From positions 2,232,001 through 2,296,000 of the forward strand of contig NZ_JAJFZL010000001.1 in the NCBI RefSeq assembly GCF_020733635.1: a stretch of DNA of 64,000 nucleotides. Reading direction: 5' to 3'. Positions 41,445-51,493 of the stretch are shown piece after piece. The stretch is from Nocardia spumae (GTDB lineage: Bacteria > Actinomycetota > Actinomycetes > Mycobacteriales > Mycobacteriaceae). A model generated the notes under the pieces. That model worked only from the letters and a program-made list of their open reading frames with translations. It was not told where the DNA came from and searched no databases. Positions within the stretch are counted from its first letter, which is position 1. Every line of letters starts with the position of its first letter. Position numbers and translations under genes: made by a program.

Positions 41445-42017
41445 TCAGTCCGGGTCCGGTGTGTCCGACTTCTCGGCCTTCTCTGCTTCGGCCTTCTCGG
41501 CTTCGGCCGCGGGGCTCTCACCCCGCACCGAGTCGTCGGCGCCGGTGGCCGGGCCCGCACTGCCACTGCCGCCGGTCGACGGCTGCGCGAACGGGTCCGG
41601 AATCCGGCCGCCGGAGGCCGCGACCAGGTCCTTCAGCCGGTCGTAGCTCACCGCGGGCAGGGCCTGTTCGGAATCGTCGCTCAGGTGCACCCGCACGAAA
41701 CCGCGCTTGGGAATCCGCAGGCCCTTGACCTGTGACCAGTCGATGTGCCGGGCGCCGAACATCGTGCGCGTATCCAGCCCGGTCGCCGATACCGTGGTCC
41801 GGGTGCGCTCGACCCACCAGGCCGCCGTGATCGGGATCAGGAACAGGATCCACAGCACCGCGGGCCAGCCGAAGAACGGGAACAGGACGCAGAACAGCAG
41901 GATGAACACCGCGAGATGTCCGAGCCGAGGGATGCGGATCACACGCCCCGTATCGGTTCCGTCCTCGGCGGTGTGGGACGATTGAGCTGGTGGCACGGAC
42001 TGCTGCGGCGATGACAC
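41445..42017 (-). CDS. cfp6: PH-domain membrane protein, CFP-6-like
   Basis: 190 residues from GTG 42017. Two adjacent hydrophobic helices (~34-66, FILLFCVLFPFFGWPAVLWILFLIPITAAWW) precede a bacterial PH-like domain (TTVSATGLDTRTMFGARHIDWSQVKGLRIPKRGFVRVHLSDD). The charged tail has EAEKAEKAE-type repeats. M. tuberculosis has the low-molecular-weight antigen 6 gene in the same position, divergent from ilvB. Function unknown. Confidence 0.78.
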   Translation of the reverse strand: MSSPQQSVPPAQSSHTAEDGTDTGRVIRIPRLGHLAVFILLFCVLFPFFGWPAVLWILFLIPITAAWWVERTRTTVSATGLDTRTMFGARHIDWSQVKGLRIPKRGFVRVHLSDDSEQALPAVSYDRLKDLVAASGGRIPDPFAQPSTGGSGSAGPATGADDSVRGESPAAEAEKAEAEKAEKSDTPDPD

Positions 42018-42061
42018 ACCCCCATCCTCGCATCATGGTGAAGCGACACTCGAACCGCCCC

Positions 42062-42110
42062 GTCTCACATAATGAGACACCATAGGTCAAGGAATTTGAC
42101 TCATCGAGTC
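42062..42110. promoter_or_regulatory. Two inverted repeats at the ilvB promoter
   Basis: GTCTCA-CATAA-TGAGAC (42062-42078) lies upstream of the -35, and GACTC-ATC-GAGTC (42098-42110) overlaps the -35. Both are perfect and fit operators for the divergent cfp6/ilvB promoters. No cognate regulator is evident. Confidence 0.4.
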
Positions 42111-42125
42111 GCGCGCGCATACCGT
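42096..42125 (+). promoter_or_regulatory. Predicted promoter of the ilvBNC operon
   Basis: TTGACT at 42096-42101 and TACCGT (TAnnnT type) at 42120-42125 are separated by 18 bases. The expected transcription start, near 42132-42133, coincides with the GTG of the leader peptide, so the leader would be translated from a leaderless mRNA. Confidence 0.65.
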
Positions 42126-42132
42126 CGAGCGC

Positions 42133-42180
42133 GTGAATCGAAACGAGCTTCTCGTAATCGGCCGGCGCGTCCAGCGCTGA
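42133..42180 (+). CDS. ilvB leader peptide
   Basis: Fifteen codons from GTG 42133 to TGA 42180 encode MNRNELLVIGRRVQR. The four consecutive codons Leu-Leu-Val-Ile (42148-42159) name all three end products of the pathway. Such short peptides act as ribosome-stalling sensors of charged branched-chain tRNAs ahead of ilv operons in actinobacteria. It is too short for ordinary gene callers. Confidence 0.82.
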   Translation: MNRNELLVIGRRVQR

Positions 42181-42264
42181 GCCTGACGACTCGAGGTCGA
42201 ATACGTCAGCTCGCAACTGCGACGCGCCACCCTCGCTCAGCCATCGGCTGACGGGGGCTTTTTT
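42164..42264 (+). promoter_or_regulatory. Transcription attenuator of ilvBNC
   Basis: The terminator is TCAGCC-ATC-GGCTGA (42237-42251) with G/C extension and a T-run at 42259-42264. Its left arm GCTCAGC (42235-42241) can instead pair with GCTGAGC (42176-42182), which spans the leader stop codon and forms an antiterminator. A stalled ribosome on the LLVI codons leaves GCTGAGC free; a ribosome that reaches the stop covers it and lets the terminator form. A further stem GGCGCGTC (42164-42171) / GACGCGCC (42221-42228) can form within the leader. Confidence 0.78.
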
Positions 42265-42368
42265 GTGTTCGGACAAGTTGTGTTCGCCGGCTTCGATGCT
42301 CGCTCGAGTGCCGCACAGGCGCCGCGTGACAGCGAAGCGGTGAACGACAAGCAGTAAGGAAAAAGACG

Positions 42369-44333
42369 GTGAGCGCACCAACAGCCCGGCCCGGGCCCTC
42401 GGCCCGCAGGCCAGCGCCCTCGGCTACTTCGCCGACTCCCGCGGCCGCCGCCGCGACCGGAAACCGCCGCCAGGTTCCACCCGAGAAGGTGACCGGCGCG
42501 CAGTCCGTCGTCCGCTCCCTCGAGGAGCTCGAGGTCGACACGGTATTCGGGATTCCCGGCGGTGCGATTCTCCCTGTCTACGACCCGCTCTTCGATTCCA
42601 CCCGCGTGCGTCACGTCCTGGTCCGGCACGAGCAGGGCGCCGGTCACGCGGCGACCGGCTACGCCCAGGCCACCGGCAAGGTCGGCGTGTGCATGGCCAC
42701 CTCCGGTCCCGGCGCCACCAACCTGGTCACCCCGATCGCCGACGCGCAGATGGACTCGGTGCCGCTGGTGGCGATCACCGGCCAGGTCGGCCGCGGCCTG
42801 ATCGGCACCGACGCCTTCCAGGAAGCCGACATCTCCGGCATCACGATGGCGTGCACCAAGCACAATTTCCTGGTCAACGACGCGATCGACATCCCGCGCA
42901 TCATCGCCGAGGCGTTCCACCTGGCCGCCTCCGGTCGTCCGGGCGCGGTGCTGGTCGATATCCCGAAGGATGTGCTGCAGGCGCAGACCACCTTCAGCTG
43001 GCCGCCGGAGATGCGGCTGCCCGGCTATCGTCCGGTGACCAAGCCGCACGGTAAGCAGGTGCGCGAGGCGGCCCGGCTGATCGCCGAGGCCAAGGCGCCG
43101 GTGCTCTACGTCGGCGGTGGCGTGATCAAGGCCGATGCCTCGCCCGAACTGCTGGAGTTGGCCGAGCTGACCGGTATCCCGGTCGTCACCACCCTGATGG
43201 CGCGCGGCGCGTTCCCCGACAGCCACACCCTCAACATGGGTATGCCGGGTATGCACGGGACCGTGGGAGCCGTTGCGGCACTGCAGAAGTCGGATCTGCT
43301 GATCACCCTGGGCGCGCGTTTCGACGATCGCGTCACCGGTCAGCTGGACTCCTTCGCACCGCACGCCAAGGTGATCCACGCCGATATCGACCCGGCCGAG
43401 ATCGGCAAGAACCGCCACGCGGACGTGCCGATCGTGGGCGACTGCCGCGAGGTCATCACCGAGCTGATCGAGACCCTGAAGTCCGATCCGGTGTTCACCA
43501 ACGCCGAGGCGCCGCTGCTGGAGCTGGATTCGTGGTGGAGCTATCTCGACGGCGTGCGCAAGCAGTACCCGCTGGGGTACGGCCCGACCTCCGACGGTTC
43601 GCTGTCGCCGGAGTTCGTCATCGAGACCCTGGGCCGGCTGGCCGGGCCCGAGGCCGTCTACGTCGCGGGCGTCGGTCAGCACCAGATGTGGGCCGCGCAG
43701 TTCGTCAAGTACGAGAAGCCGCGCACCTGGCTGAACTCCGGTGGTCTGGGCACCATGGGCTACGCGGTGCCCGCCGCGATGGGCGCCAAGATGGGCGCGC
43801 CGGACAAAGAGGTGTGGGCGGTCGACGGTGACGGCTGCTTCCAGATGACCAATCAGGAGCTGGCCACCTGCGCCGTCGAGGGCGTGCCGATCAAGGTCGC
43901 GCTGATCAACAACGGCAACCTGGGCATGGTCCGGCAGTGGCAGACTCTGTTCTACGAGAAGCGCTACTCCAACACCGATCTGGGCACCCACACCCTGCGC
44001 ATCCCCGACTTCGTGAAGCTGGCGGAGGCCCTGGGCTGCCATGGCATCCGCGTGGAGAAGGAAGAGGATGTCGAGGCCGCGATCCGCGAGGCGCAGTCGA
44101 TCAACGACCGTCCCGTGGTGATCGACTTCATCGTCGGCAAGGACGCGCAGGTGTGGCCGATGGTCGCCGCCGGCACCTCCAACGACGAGATCATGGCCGC
44201 ACGCGGCATCCGCCCGCTGTTCGACGACGACGAGCAGGCATCCGAGCCGGCCGTCATCCACGAGGCCATGTCGCATGACAAGGCGACCCTGTCGGCGCAC
44301 GAACGGGCTTCGCAGAAGGGGACCAACCTGTGA
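42369..44333 (+). CDS. ilvB: Acetolactate synthase, catalytic subunit
   Basis: 654-residue ThDP/FAD enzyme making acetolactate or acetohydroxybutyrate. Catalytic Glu lies in [22 protein letters not shown]. The ThDP/Mg motif is [35 protein letters not shown] near 487. The N-terminal ~35 residues are Ala/Pro-rich, typical of actinobacterial forms. Start GTG 42369 follows AAGGAAAAA. Its stop overlaps ilvN. Confidence 0.96.
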   Translation: MSAPTARPGPSARRPAPSATSPTPAAAAATGNRRQVPPEKVTGAQSVVRSLEELEVDTVFGIPGGAILPVYDPLFDSTRVRHVLVRHEQGAGHAATGYAQATGKVGVCMATSGPGATNLVTPIADAQMDSVPLVAITGQVGRGLIGTDAFQEADISGITMACTKHNFLVNDAIDIPRIIAEAFHLAASGRPGAVLVDIPKDVLQAQTTFSWPPEMRLPGYRPVTKPHGKQVREAARLIAEAKAPVLYVGGGVIKADASPELLELAELTGIPVVTTLMARGAFPDSHTLNMGMPGMHGTVGAVAALQKSDLLITLGARFDDRVTGQLDSFAPHAKVIHADIDPAEIGKNRHADVPIVGDCREVITELIETLKSDPVFTNAEAPLLELDSWWSYLDGVRKQYPLGYGPTSDGSLSPEFVIETLGRLAGPEAVYVAGVGQHQMWAAQFVKYEKPRTWLNSGGLGTMGYAVPAAMGAKMGAPDKEVWAVDGDGCFQMTNQELATCAVEGVPIKVALINNGNLGMVRQWQTLFYEKRYSNTDLGTHTLRIPDFVKLAEALGCHGIRVEKEEDVEAAIREAQSINDRPVVIDFIVGKDAQVWPMVAAGTSNDEIMAARGIRPLFDDDEQASEPAVIHEAMSHDKATLSAHERASQKGTNL

Positions 44334-44833
44334 GCACGACCCATACCCTCAGCGTGCTGGTGGAGGACAAACCCGGCGTGCTGGCCCGGGTGGCGAGCCT
44401 GTTCTCGCGGCGCGGATTCAATATCGAATCGCTGGCCGTGGGTGGCACCGAGGTGCCCGACATCTCCCGGATGACCATCGTCGTCACCGTGGAGGATCTG
44501 CCGCTCGAGCAGGTCACCAAGCAGCTCAACAAGCTGGTGAACGTCATCAAGATCGTCGAGCAGGACGCCGACGCCTCGGTGGCCCGCGAATTGATCCTGG
44601 TGAAGGTGCGCGCCGATGCCAGCGTGCGCACCCAGGTGATCGAAGCGGCCAATCTGTTCCGGGCTAAGGTCATCGACGTGTCGCCCGACGCGCTCACCAT
44701 CGAGGCGACCGGTACCCGGTCCAAACTCGAGGCACTGCTGCGGATGCTGGAACCGTTCGGAATCCGTGAGATCGTGCAGTCGGGAGTCGTTGCCGTTGGC
44801 CGCGGCCCCAAGTCGATTACGGCGACGCGCTAA
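44330..44833 (+). CDS. ilvN: Acetolactate synthase, regulatory subunit
   Basis: 167 residues with an N-terminal ACT domain ([37 protein letters not shown]), the valine feedback site, and the ALS small-subunit C-terminal domain ([12 protein letters not shown]...[35 protein letters not shown]). GTG 44330 overlaps the ilvB stop (GTGA), giving coupled synthesis of the two subunits. Confidence 0.96.
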   Translation: MSTTHTLSVLVEDKPGVLARVASLFSRRGFNIESLAVGGTEVPDISRMTIVVTVEDLPLEQVTKQLNKLVNVIKIVEQDADASVARELILVKVRADASVRTQVIEAANLFRAKVIDVSPDALTIEATGTRSKLEALLRMLEPFGIREIVQSGVVAVGRGPKSITATR

Positions 44834-44945
44834 GTTAGCTGTGATCGACAGTCGGCGTCGGTGCTCCCCGCAACACGGGGCCCGATCCCATATCGAACAA
44901 AACCGCGCATATGCGCATTTCGATTCCTCGCGTCAGCGGGGATGA

Positions 44946-45980
<1,035 letters not shown>

Positions 45981-45995
45981 GGTTTCACACCCCAT

Positions 45996-46030
45996 AACGA
46001 CCCGCCGGGCGCCTCGCCCGGCGGGTCGTT
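45996..46030. terminator. Strong terminator between ilvC and the CHAT operon
   Basis: Perfect 16-bp stem: AACGACCCGCCGGGCG, loop CCT, then its exact complement ending GTCGTT. It lies 15 bases after the ilvC stop and can serve the convergent CHAT operon too. Confidence 0.88.
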
Positions 46031-46145
46031 GTATCTGTGCTCGGTGCCCGAAGCGGCCCTGCCCCGCGCCCGATAGCTCGGACGGGCCGGCGGCCAACGG
46101 TCGGCGCGCCGGTTCCCTGTGACCCTCGGCGATCGTTGCCTGTGC

Positions 46146-47432
46146 TCAGTGCTCGATCCCGGCGTCGACGGTGGCGAAGGCCGCCCACAGCAGCGGCGAA
46201 TGCTCGACGGCGCCGGTCTCGCGCCAGGCGGTGAGCCGCTCACGCTGCCAGTTCGCCAGGGCGGCAATCGGATCGGGCTGTTCGTGGGCCGCGTCGATCG
46301 CGCAGATGAGGTGTTGCAGCGGTGTCGCGCCGGTGGTGCCGGCGAAGCGCTGGAACGCCAGGTCGGTGGGCAGCGGCCAGCGGGTGGCGGTGACCAGTTC
46401 GGCGCCGCCGTGGATCATCGCGGCCACCAGGCCCAGTGCCTCGGTGAAGCGAAGGTCGCCGCCGCTCTCGCAGGCGATGAGCGCCACCCGGCTCGGGATC
46501 GGCCAGAGTCGCGGTCCGGCAACAGGTTCGGCGTCGAGCGTATGGGTGCCCAGCAGCAGATCCTTGGCCGACAGCGGGCGGTGCGCGCGCAGCGGCCGGG
46601 CGAAGCCGGTGCTGTCCGCGGTGCAGGCGAGGTGCAGTTCGGCGTTCTCGCTCAGACCGGATTCCGGCAGTCCGGCGGTGACATGGCCGACGTAGAGCAG
46701 CCGGCCGGCGCCGGCGCGCAGCATCGCACCGAGCCGGGACCGGTCCAGGTCGGTGCGCCGGAAGGCGTCGAGCGGGTCGTCCACCTCCGGCCGGAGTCGC
46801 TGCTGCGCGACGTATTCGGAGATCCGGCCGGTCAGCGCGGCGGCGGCGGTCATCCGGCCGAGTACCGAGCCGAGTTCGGAATCGGCGCGGAAACCGGGCA
46901 CTCGCGGATCGAGGACCGCGACCACCGGGAGCGCGCGGTCGGCGGCCCACGTGCGCGCGGTCCGGCCGGGCGCACCGACGATGCTCGCCGGAGCGAGCAG
47001 ACCGATATCCGCGATATCGGCCAGTCGCAGCGTCGGATCGGGTGCGATGATCTCCCACGGTACCTGCGCGACTCGCGGTGACGGCTGCAGCCGGATACGC
47101 GGACGGATACCTCGGACGAGCAGGTCGTGCAGCTGCATTCCGAGCCCCTGGGGCAGCAGGGCCCGGCTGAGCGCCCGCGCCAAGTCGTACTCGGAGTCCC
47201 GGTCGGCGAACGGGCCGGTGGTCAGCGCTCGTTCGAGCCCGCCGGGATGGGCGGGATCGGGTAGCGCGGCCGCGAGACGCCCCACCGCCGCGTCGATATC
47301 GGCGCCGGGCAGCATAGCCACCCCCGGACTCGCGGCATCGGAGACCCAGCGCCAGGACATGTACAGATCGCCCGCGTCGGCCATCCGCACGGTCACCGTC
47401 GGTTGTGCGCCGGATGTTGCCTCATCGCTCAT
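46146..47432 (-). CDS. CHAT-domain caspase-like protease
   Basis: 428 residues from ATG 47432. An N-terminal ~90-residue region (VTVRMADAGDLYMSWRWV) precedes the CHAT fold: VPWEIIA near 125, RALPVVAVLDPRVPG near 168, catalytic His250 in LLYVGHVTAG, and catalytic Cys321 in VALIACESGGD, followed by AAMIHGGAELVTATRWPLP. CHAT proteases are clan CD cysteine peptidases that are switched on by partner domains, often TPRs, in cell-death and defence systems. The partner TPR protein is encoded immediately upstream, sharing ATGA. Confidence 0.85.
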   Translation of the reverse strand: MSDEATSGAQPTVTVRMADAGDLYMSWRWVSDAASPGVAMLPGADIDAAVGRLAAALPDPAHPGGLERALTTGPFADRDSEYDLARALSRALLPQGLGMQLHDLLVRGIRPRIRLQPSPRVAQVPWEIIAPDPTLRLADIADIGLLAPASIVGAPGRTARTWAADRALPVVAVLDPRVPGFRADSELGSVLGRMTAAAALTGRISEYVAQQRLRPEVDDPLDAFRRTDLDRSRLGAMLRAGAGRLLYVGHVTAGLPESGLSENAELHLACTADSTGFARPLRAHRPLSAKDLLLGTHTLDAEPVAGPRLWPIPSRVALIACESGGDLRFTEALGLVAAMIHGGAELVTATRWPLPTDLAFQRFAGTTGATPLQHLICAIDAAHEQPDPIAALANWQRERLTAWRETGAVEHSPLLWAAFATVDAGIEH

Positions 47433-48961
47433 ATCGGCAGTACCCGATCCTCCCGAACCGTCCGGCCGTAGCGTTGCTCGGCGGCGGCGATGTAGGCGGC
47501 CAGGGCGATGTGACCGTCGGGGGCCACCGCCAGCCGCGGTGGTGGGGTGACCGGCAGCCCGGCCGCCGCGGCGACGTGCGCCAGTGCCGAACCCAGCCGC
47601 AGGGAACCCGCCTCGGGGCCGTCGGCGGGATCGCCGGGCGCCGGCATCGGATCGAACGGAAGCCGTGGCGGTCCGCCGGCGGCCACGGTGGCCTCTTTGT
47701 CGAGAGTGGTTCCAGCGCATTGTGTTTCGATCAGATCGGCGATCAGCGCGGCGTCACCGCACAGGTAGGCGAAGCGGAATGCCAGCCGTACCGCCGGCGC
47801 GGCCATCTCCCGGTTCCACTGTTCCCGCTGAGTACCGCTGGGGAAGCTGTAGCGCACCGCGTCGATGGCTATGGCGGAGGTGACGGCCAGATCGCGGGCC
47901 AGGGCGAGCACCTGGGCGGGCGGTGGCGTGACCATATCGTCGATGACGGACTCCCACAGCGCGGCATGCCAGTAGTCGACGCGCGCACACTGCAGGCCCA
48001 GACCGCGCACCGCGTAGATCTCGTAGGCGGCCGCCAGCAGTGTTTGCCCTTCTCCGACCCGACCGTGCGCGAAAGCCAGTGTCGCCAGCCGGATTCGGAC
48101 GCCCGCGGACTCGAGCGCCGCGCCGGAGTCCTCGAAATATGCCAGTGCGCGGCGGTAGAGCCGTTCGACGTGGTCCAGGTCGCCGTGTCGTTCGGCGAGG
48201 AATCCGGTCAGCTGCAGCCCCAGTCCGGCGCGATAGCCGAGGCCGGCCTGTTCGAAGTACAGACAACTGTCGCGCAGATACCGGTCGGCGTCGTCGGGTC
48301 GGTTCAGCCGCGCGTACATCATCGCGAGCGTCTGCTGGGATTCGGCGGCCCCGTTCACGTCACCGACGGTCTCGAATGCGGCCAGCGCCTGGTGGGCGAA
48401 GTCGAGCCCCAGGTCACCGCGCCCGGATTCGAAGTGGGCGGCGGCGAGGTTGCCGAGCGGGTGTCCCCGCAGCCGCGGTGCGAATCGCGCGGTGAAATCC
48501 AGTGATTCGGTCGCCAGCTCGATGGCGCGGGCCCACTGGCTGCGATGCATCGCGACGGCGGTGAGCGAGATCAGGCACGACACCCGCAGCGCTGCCAGCT
48601 CGCTGTGGCCGGTGAGCAGCTCGCGGGCCTGTTCCAGTGCGGCCTGCGCGGCGTCGAGTTCGCCGACGTGCTGCAGCGCCTGTGAGTAGTTGACGAGGGT
48701 GGATGCGCGCTTTTCCGTCGCATCGTCCGGGATTTCGGTGAGGGCGGCACGAAATCCGGTGAGCGCCCCGGTGTGGTCGCCGAGTTCGTCGCGCATGCTC
48801 GCCGCGTTGATCAGGGCGCTGACCCGGACCCCGCCGGTGGTGGTGCGTACCGCGTGTTCGAAGATCCGCAGTGCCTCGGTGACCTCGCCTCGGGCATGGG
48901 CCGCGGCGCCCTCGTAGAGCAGTTCGAGGCCGGGAGGTGAGGTGTCGTTCTCCGCGGTCAT
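47429..48961 (-). CDS. Tetratricopeptide-repeat protein, probable CHAT partner
   Basis: 510 residues from ATG 48961. From residue ~12 to ~370 it is built of TPR-like helix pairs: AAAHARGEVTEALRIFEHAV, NAASMRDELGDHTGALTGFRAAL, NYSQALQHVGELDAAQAALEQA, LAMMYARLNRPDDADRYLRD, and others. The last ~130 residues are different, Ala/Pro-rich and ending TVREDRVLPI. No catalytic motif. It overlaps the downstream CHAT gene by ATGA and the upstream unknown gene by TGATG, implying stoichiometric production. A sensor or scaffold role for the protease is inferred. Confidence 0.8.
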   Translation of the reverse strand: MTAENDTSPPGLELLYEGAAAHARGEVTEALRIFEHAVRTTTGGVRVSALINAASMRDELGDHTGALTGFRAALTEIPDDATEKRASTLVNYSQALQHVGELDAAQAALEQARELLTGHSELAALRVSCLISLTAVAMHRSQWARAIELATESLDFTARFAPRLRGHPLGNLAAAHFESGRGDLGLDFAHQALAAFETVGDVNGAAESQQTLAMMYARLNRPDDADRYLRDSCLYFEQAGLGYRAGLGLQLTGFLAERHGDLDHVERLYRRALAYFEDSGAALESAGVRIRLATLAFAHGRVGEGQTLLAAAYEIYAVRGLGLQCARVDYWHAALWESVIDDMVTPPPAQVLALARDLAVTSAIAIDAVRYSFPSGTQREQWNREMAAPAVRLAFRFAYLCGDAALIADLIETQCAGTTLDKEATVAAGGPPRLPFDPMPAPGDPADGPEAGSLRLGSALAHVAAAAGLPVTPPPRLAVAPDGHIALAAYIAAAEQRYGRTVREDRVLPI

Positions 48962-49968
48962 CAGAAGTCCGAATCCGATGCGGCGGCGGCGATCTCGGCC
49001 TCGAGTCGCGGTGCGGACCGTGGTGCGCGCAACCGGCTCACCACGAAATCCCTGATCCGCTGCCGCTGTGCGGGACCGTACGCCGGCGCCGACGGTCCGG
49101 TGATCGCCGGCCCCACCGCGGGCACGTGGAGGTCCACGCGCACCACCTCTTCCGCGTCGGTGCGGGTCGTGCCGGTCCAGGTGTCGCCGTCGAGGCGCAG
49201 GGGGAGATCCAGCGTCAGCGACCTGGTCACGACGCGGGCGCGCGGCCACAGATGCGCGGGCAGCCCGGTATCCAGTTGCGGTGCCGCCGCCGCGTGCACG
49301 TCGACGGTGGTGCTGCCGGCGTCCCTGGTGAGCCGCCACGACACGGCGTATTCCGAAGCGTCGACGATGCCCGGGGGACACCGGCGCCAGTCCCAGCCCG
49401 CCGTACCCGTGGCCAGCACCAGGCCGGGGCGCCCGGTGCCGGTCGCGGATCCGGCCGCCAAGGCGTAGTCCTGTCTGCGCGCCGGCGCCGCCGCCGAGGG
49501 CCGTGGTGGCGGCTGCGCGTCGGCTCCGTCGGTGATCGCATCGCAGGATTCGGTGAGGGCCGCGATATCCCGGGCGAGCACATCCGGGTCGAGTGCGGGG
49601 ATGCCGTCGATGGTGGACGCGGGCCACCAATGCGCGGCCCAGTGCGCATAACCGAGTTGCCAAGCGGCCTCGGTCAATTCGGGTAGCGCCGCCGCCGCGG
49701 GCAATTCGCCGGTGCGATCGTCGGCGACGGCGAGCGCGACCGGTTCGCCGTACACGGCCCACAGCCAGTCCTGGGCGGCTTCCGGATCGTGCAGTACCGC
49801 CGCCGGAATCCGCTGTCCGGACAGCAGACTCCACGACAGATGACCGCCGATCACCTCGAGGACCAGGGTGTCGAGTCCGATGGCCGGGTCGTGGACGGTG
49901 GGCGCGCCGGCGGGCGCGACGGTGACGACGTTGTCGTCATCGCGATGCAGGAATACGGCCTCGGACAT
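48961..49968 (-). CDS. Unknown protein of the CHAT operon (second gene)
   Basis: 335 residues, no signal peptide or membrane segment. The N-terminal part (VVTVAPAGAPTVHDPAIGLDTLVLEVIGGHLSWSLLSGQ) looks like a beta-rich domain. Tryptophan-rich stretches (GYAHWAAHWWPAST) follow, and a C-terminal half with alternating strands (VDVHAAAAPQLDTG, LTLDLPLRLDGDTWTGTTRTDAEEVVRVDLHVPAVGP) precedes a helical tail. I recognise no family. Overlaps both neighbours by one or a few bases, so it belongs to the same functional unit. Confidence 0.7.
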   Translation of the reverse strand: MSEAVFLHRDDDNVVTVAPAGAPTVHDPAIGLDTLVLEVIGGHLSWSLLSGQRIPAAVLHDPEAAQDWLWAVYGEPVALAVADDRTGELPAAAALPELTEAAWQLGYAHWAAHWWPASTIDGIPALDPDVLARDIAALTESCDAITDGADAQPPPRPSAAAPARRQDYALAAGSATGTGRPGLVLATGTAGWDWRRCPPGIVDASEYAVSWRLTRDAGSTTVDVHAAAAPQLDTGLPAHLWPRARVVTRSLTLDLPLRLDGDTWTGTTRTDAEEVVRVDLHVPAVGPAITGPSAPAYGPAQRQRIRDFVVSRLRAPRSAPRLEAEIAAAASDSDF

Positions 49969-51356
49969 CAGCCGGCCCTCGATTCCAGCGGATCATCCAC
50001 TGCGGCAATCGAAGTGGCGGTCAACGCCTTGCGCACCCGGGTCCGGTGATCGAGGATGACCGATCGCGCCACACCGTCGAGCAGATCCCACAGCTCGGAG
50101 GGTTCCGGCGAAGCGGGCGCTATCGATGCGTCGCGGACATCGCGCCCGTGCAGCCGAACCCACAGCCGTCGCAGGTACGACCGCCAGGGGCGGCGGAGTT
50201 CGGCCGCGATCGCGGACAGCGGATCGGCGGGCGCGCCGGTCTCGTGCACGGTGAGCCGGCGCGCCCGCAGCACGTAGGCCTCCCGCCGCCACCGGCCGTT
50301 GATCACCCGGTGCGCGGCGGTGACGGCTCGCCCGTCGGAAATGCCCGCGCGCTGCGAGGGGCCGATCGCGGTACCAGGAGTCGCCGACTCGGTGCCGGCT
50401 AGGGGCGTCAGACCCAGCGCCAGTTCCACACCCGCGGCCGCGGCCACCCGCAGCGATTCGTCGAGCAGAGCCCACGGAGCGCAGCTGCGGGCGATCTCGG
50501 TGGCGACCAGTTCCGGGATCGTCGGCAGATCCGCGCGCTCGGTGGACGTCTGCAGCACCGTGAAGACGCGCTCGTAGATGGTGCGGTCGAACGGCAGGGC
50601 CAGCGTCGCGGTCGAGGCCGAGGCCCCGAGCGCCGGTGCGACGGGTAACGGATGGCCGGTGAGCCCGAGTTCCTGTGCCGATCCCTCGGATCCGCTGTGC
50701 CACAGCGAAATACCGGAATGGGTACCGGCCCGCTCGGTGATCAGGGTACGAAGTGCCCGCGCGGTGTCGTCGTCGCGGGCGGTCGCGCACGCCTCGAGCA
50801 GCGCGGCCAGTAGGGCGCTGTGATCGGCGGTCGCGGCTTGTCGCCGTGGGCGTCGACGCCACGCGGTGTCGATCAATCCAGCGAGTTCGGTGCTGGTGGG
50901 CCCGTCGGTCAGATGGTCGCGCAACGCTCGTGTGGTCCGGCCCGCCGCGAGGTGATGGATATCCCGCAATGCCGCTGTGGCGGCGGGTTCGTCACGCATC
51001 GGATCCGGCGGACCCATCGCCGTCGCGAGTTCGAAACAGCGCTGGAAATACAGATCCTGCGGATGGCCCTCGGTGATGCGCAACGCCCGCCGAACCTGTT
51101 TGAGCAGGGTGAACCAGGCCGCGGTCGCGCGCAGGACATCCGCGGCGGCATGGACCCGCGCCGCGAGCAGGGTCGCGCCGTCCGCGGTCACCATCGGCCC
51201 GGCGCAGGCCGGATGCTGGACCGGGCGGATAACCAGCGGGTCGAGGATCAGTTTGACGGTGCGGCGCAGCGGACCGCCCTGGGCTCCGCTGAGCGCCTCG
51301 ACGCCATCGATTCCGCGCCACACCTCGTCGAGCACCATGGCGCGCGGTCGTCGCAT
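49968..51356 (-). CDS. Unknown protein of the CHAT operon (first gene)
   Basis: 462 residues; ATG 51356, or ATG at codon 7. Mostly helical and Ala/Arg-rich, with two candidate regions: an N-terminal ~200-residue helical part (LLKQVRRALRITEGHPQDLYFQRCFELATA) and a C-terminal domain (AAHRVINGRWRREAYVLRARRLTVHETG, then ELRRPWRSYLRRLWVRLHGRDV). No signal sequence and no known motif. It is the promoter-proximal gene and overlaps the next at TGATG. Confidence 0.7.
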   Translation of the reverse strand: MRRPRAMVLDEVWRGIDGVEALSGAQGGPLRRTVKLILDPLVIRPVQHPACAGPMVTADGATLLAARVHAAADVLRATAAWFTLLKQVRRALRITEGHPQDLYFQRCFELATAMGPPDPMRDEPAATAALRDIHHLAAGRTTRALRDHLTDGPTSTELAGLIDTAWRRRPRRQAATADHSALLAALLEACATARDDDTARALRTLITERAGTHSGISLWHSGSEGSAQELGLTGHPLPVAPALGASASTATLALPFDRTIYERVFTVLQTSTERADLPTIPELVATEIARSCAPWALLDESLRVAAAAGVELALGLTPLAGTESATPGTAIGPSQRAGISDGRAVTAAHRVINGRWRREAYVLRARRLTVHETGAPADPLSAIAAELRRPWRSYLRRLWVRLHGRDVRDASIAPASPEPSELWDLLDGVARSVILDHRTRVRKALTATSIAAVDDPLESRAG

Positions 51357-51493
51357 TCGGCCACATTAACCCAAGGCCGCCACCGCGGCCGGGGCGGCGA
51401 AACCTGGGATCGGTAGGCGGCCGACCGTTCCTAACTTGTGCACAACGGCCCGGTCGCAGGGCCGGGATCACCGAGAACGAAGGAACGAACATC

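Noticed and set aside
42237..44300. 687-codon open frame antisense to ilvB
   Set aside because: Mirror frame of acetolactate synthase; it also runs through the attenuator, which is explained structurally.
46146..48961. CHAT plus TPR as a CRISPR type III-E (Craspase) component
   Set aside because: CHAT and TPR are on separate genes and no Cas gene or CRISPR array occurs in the window.
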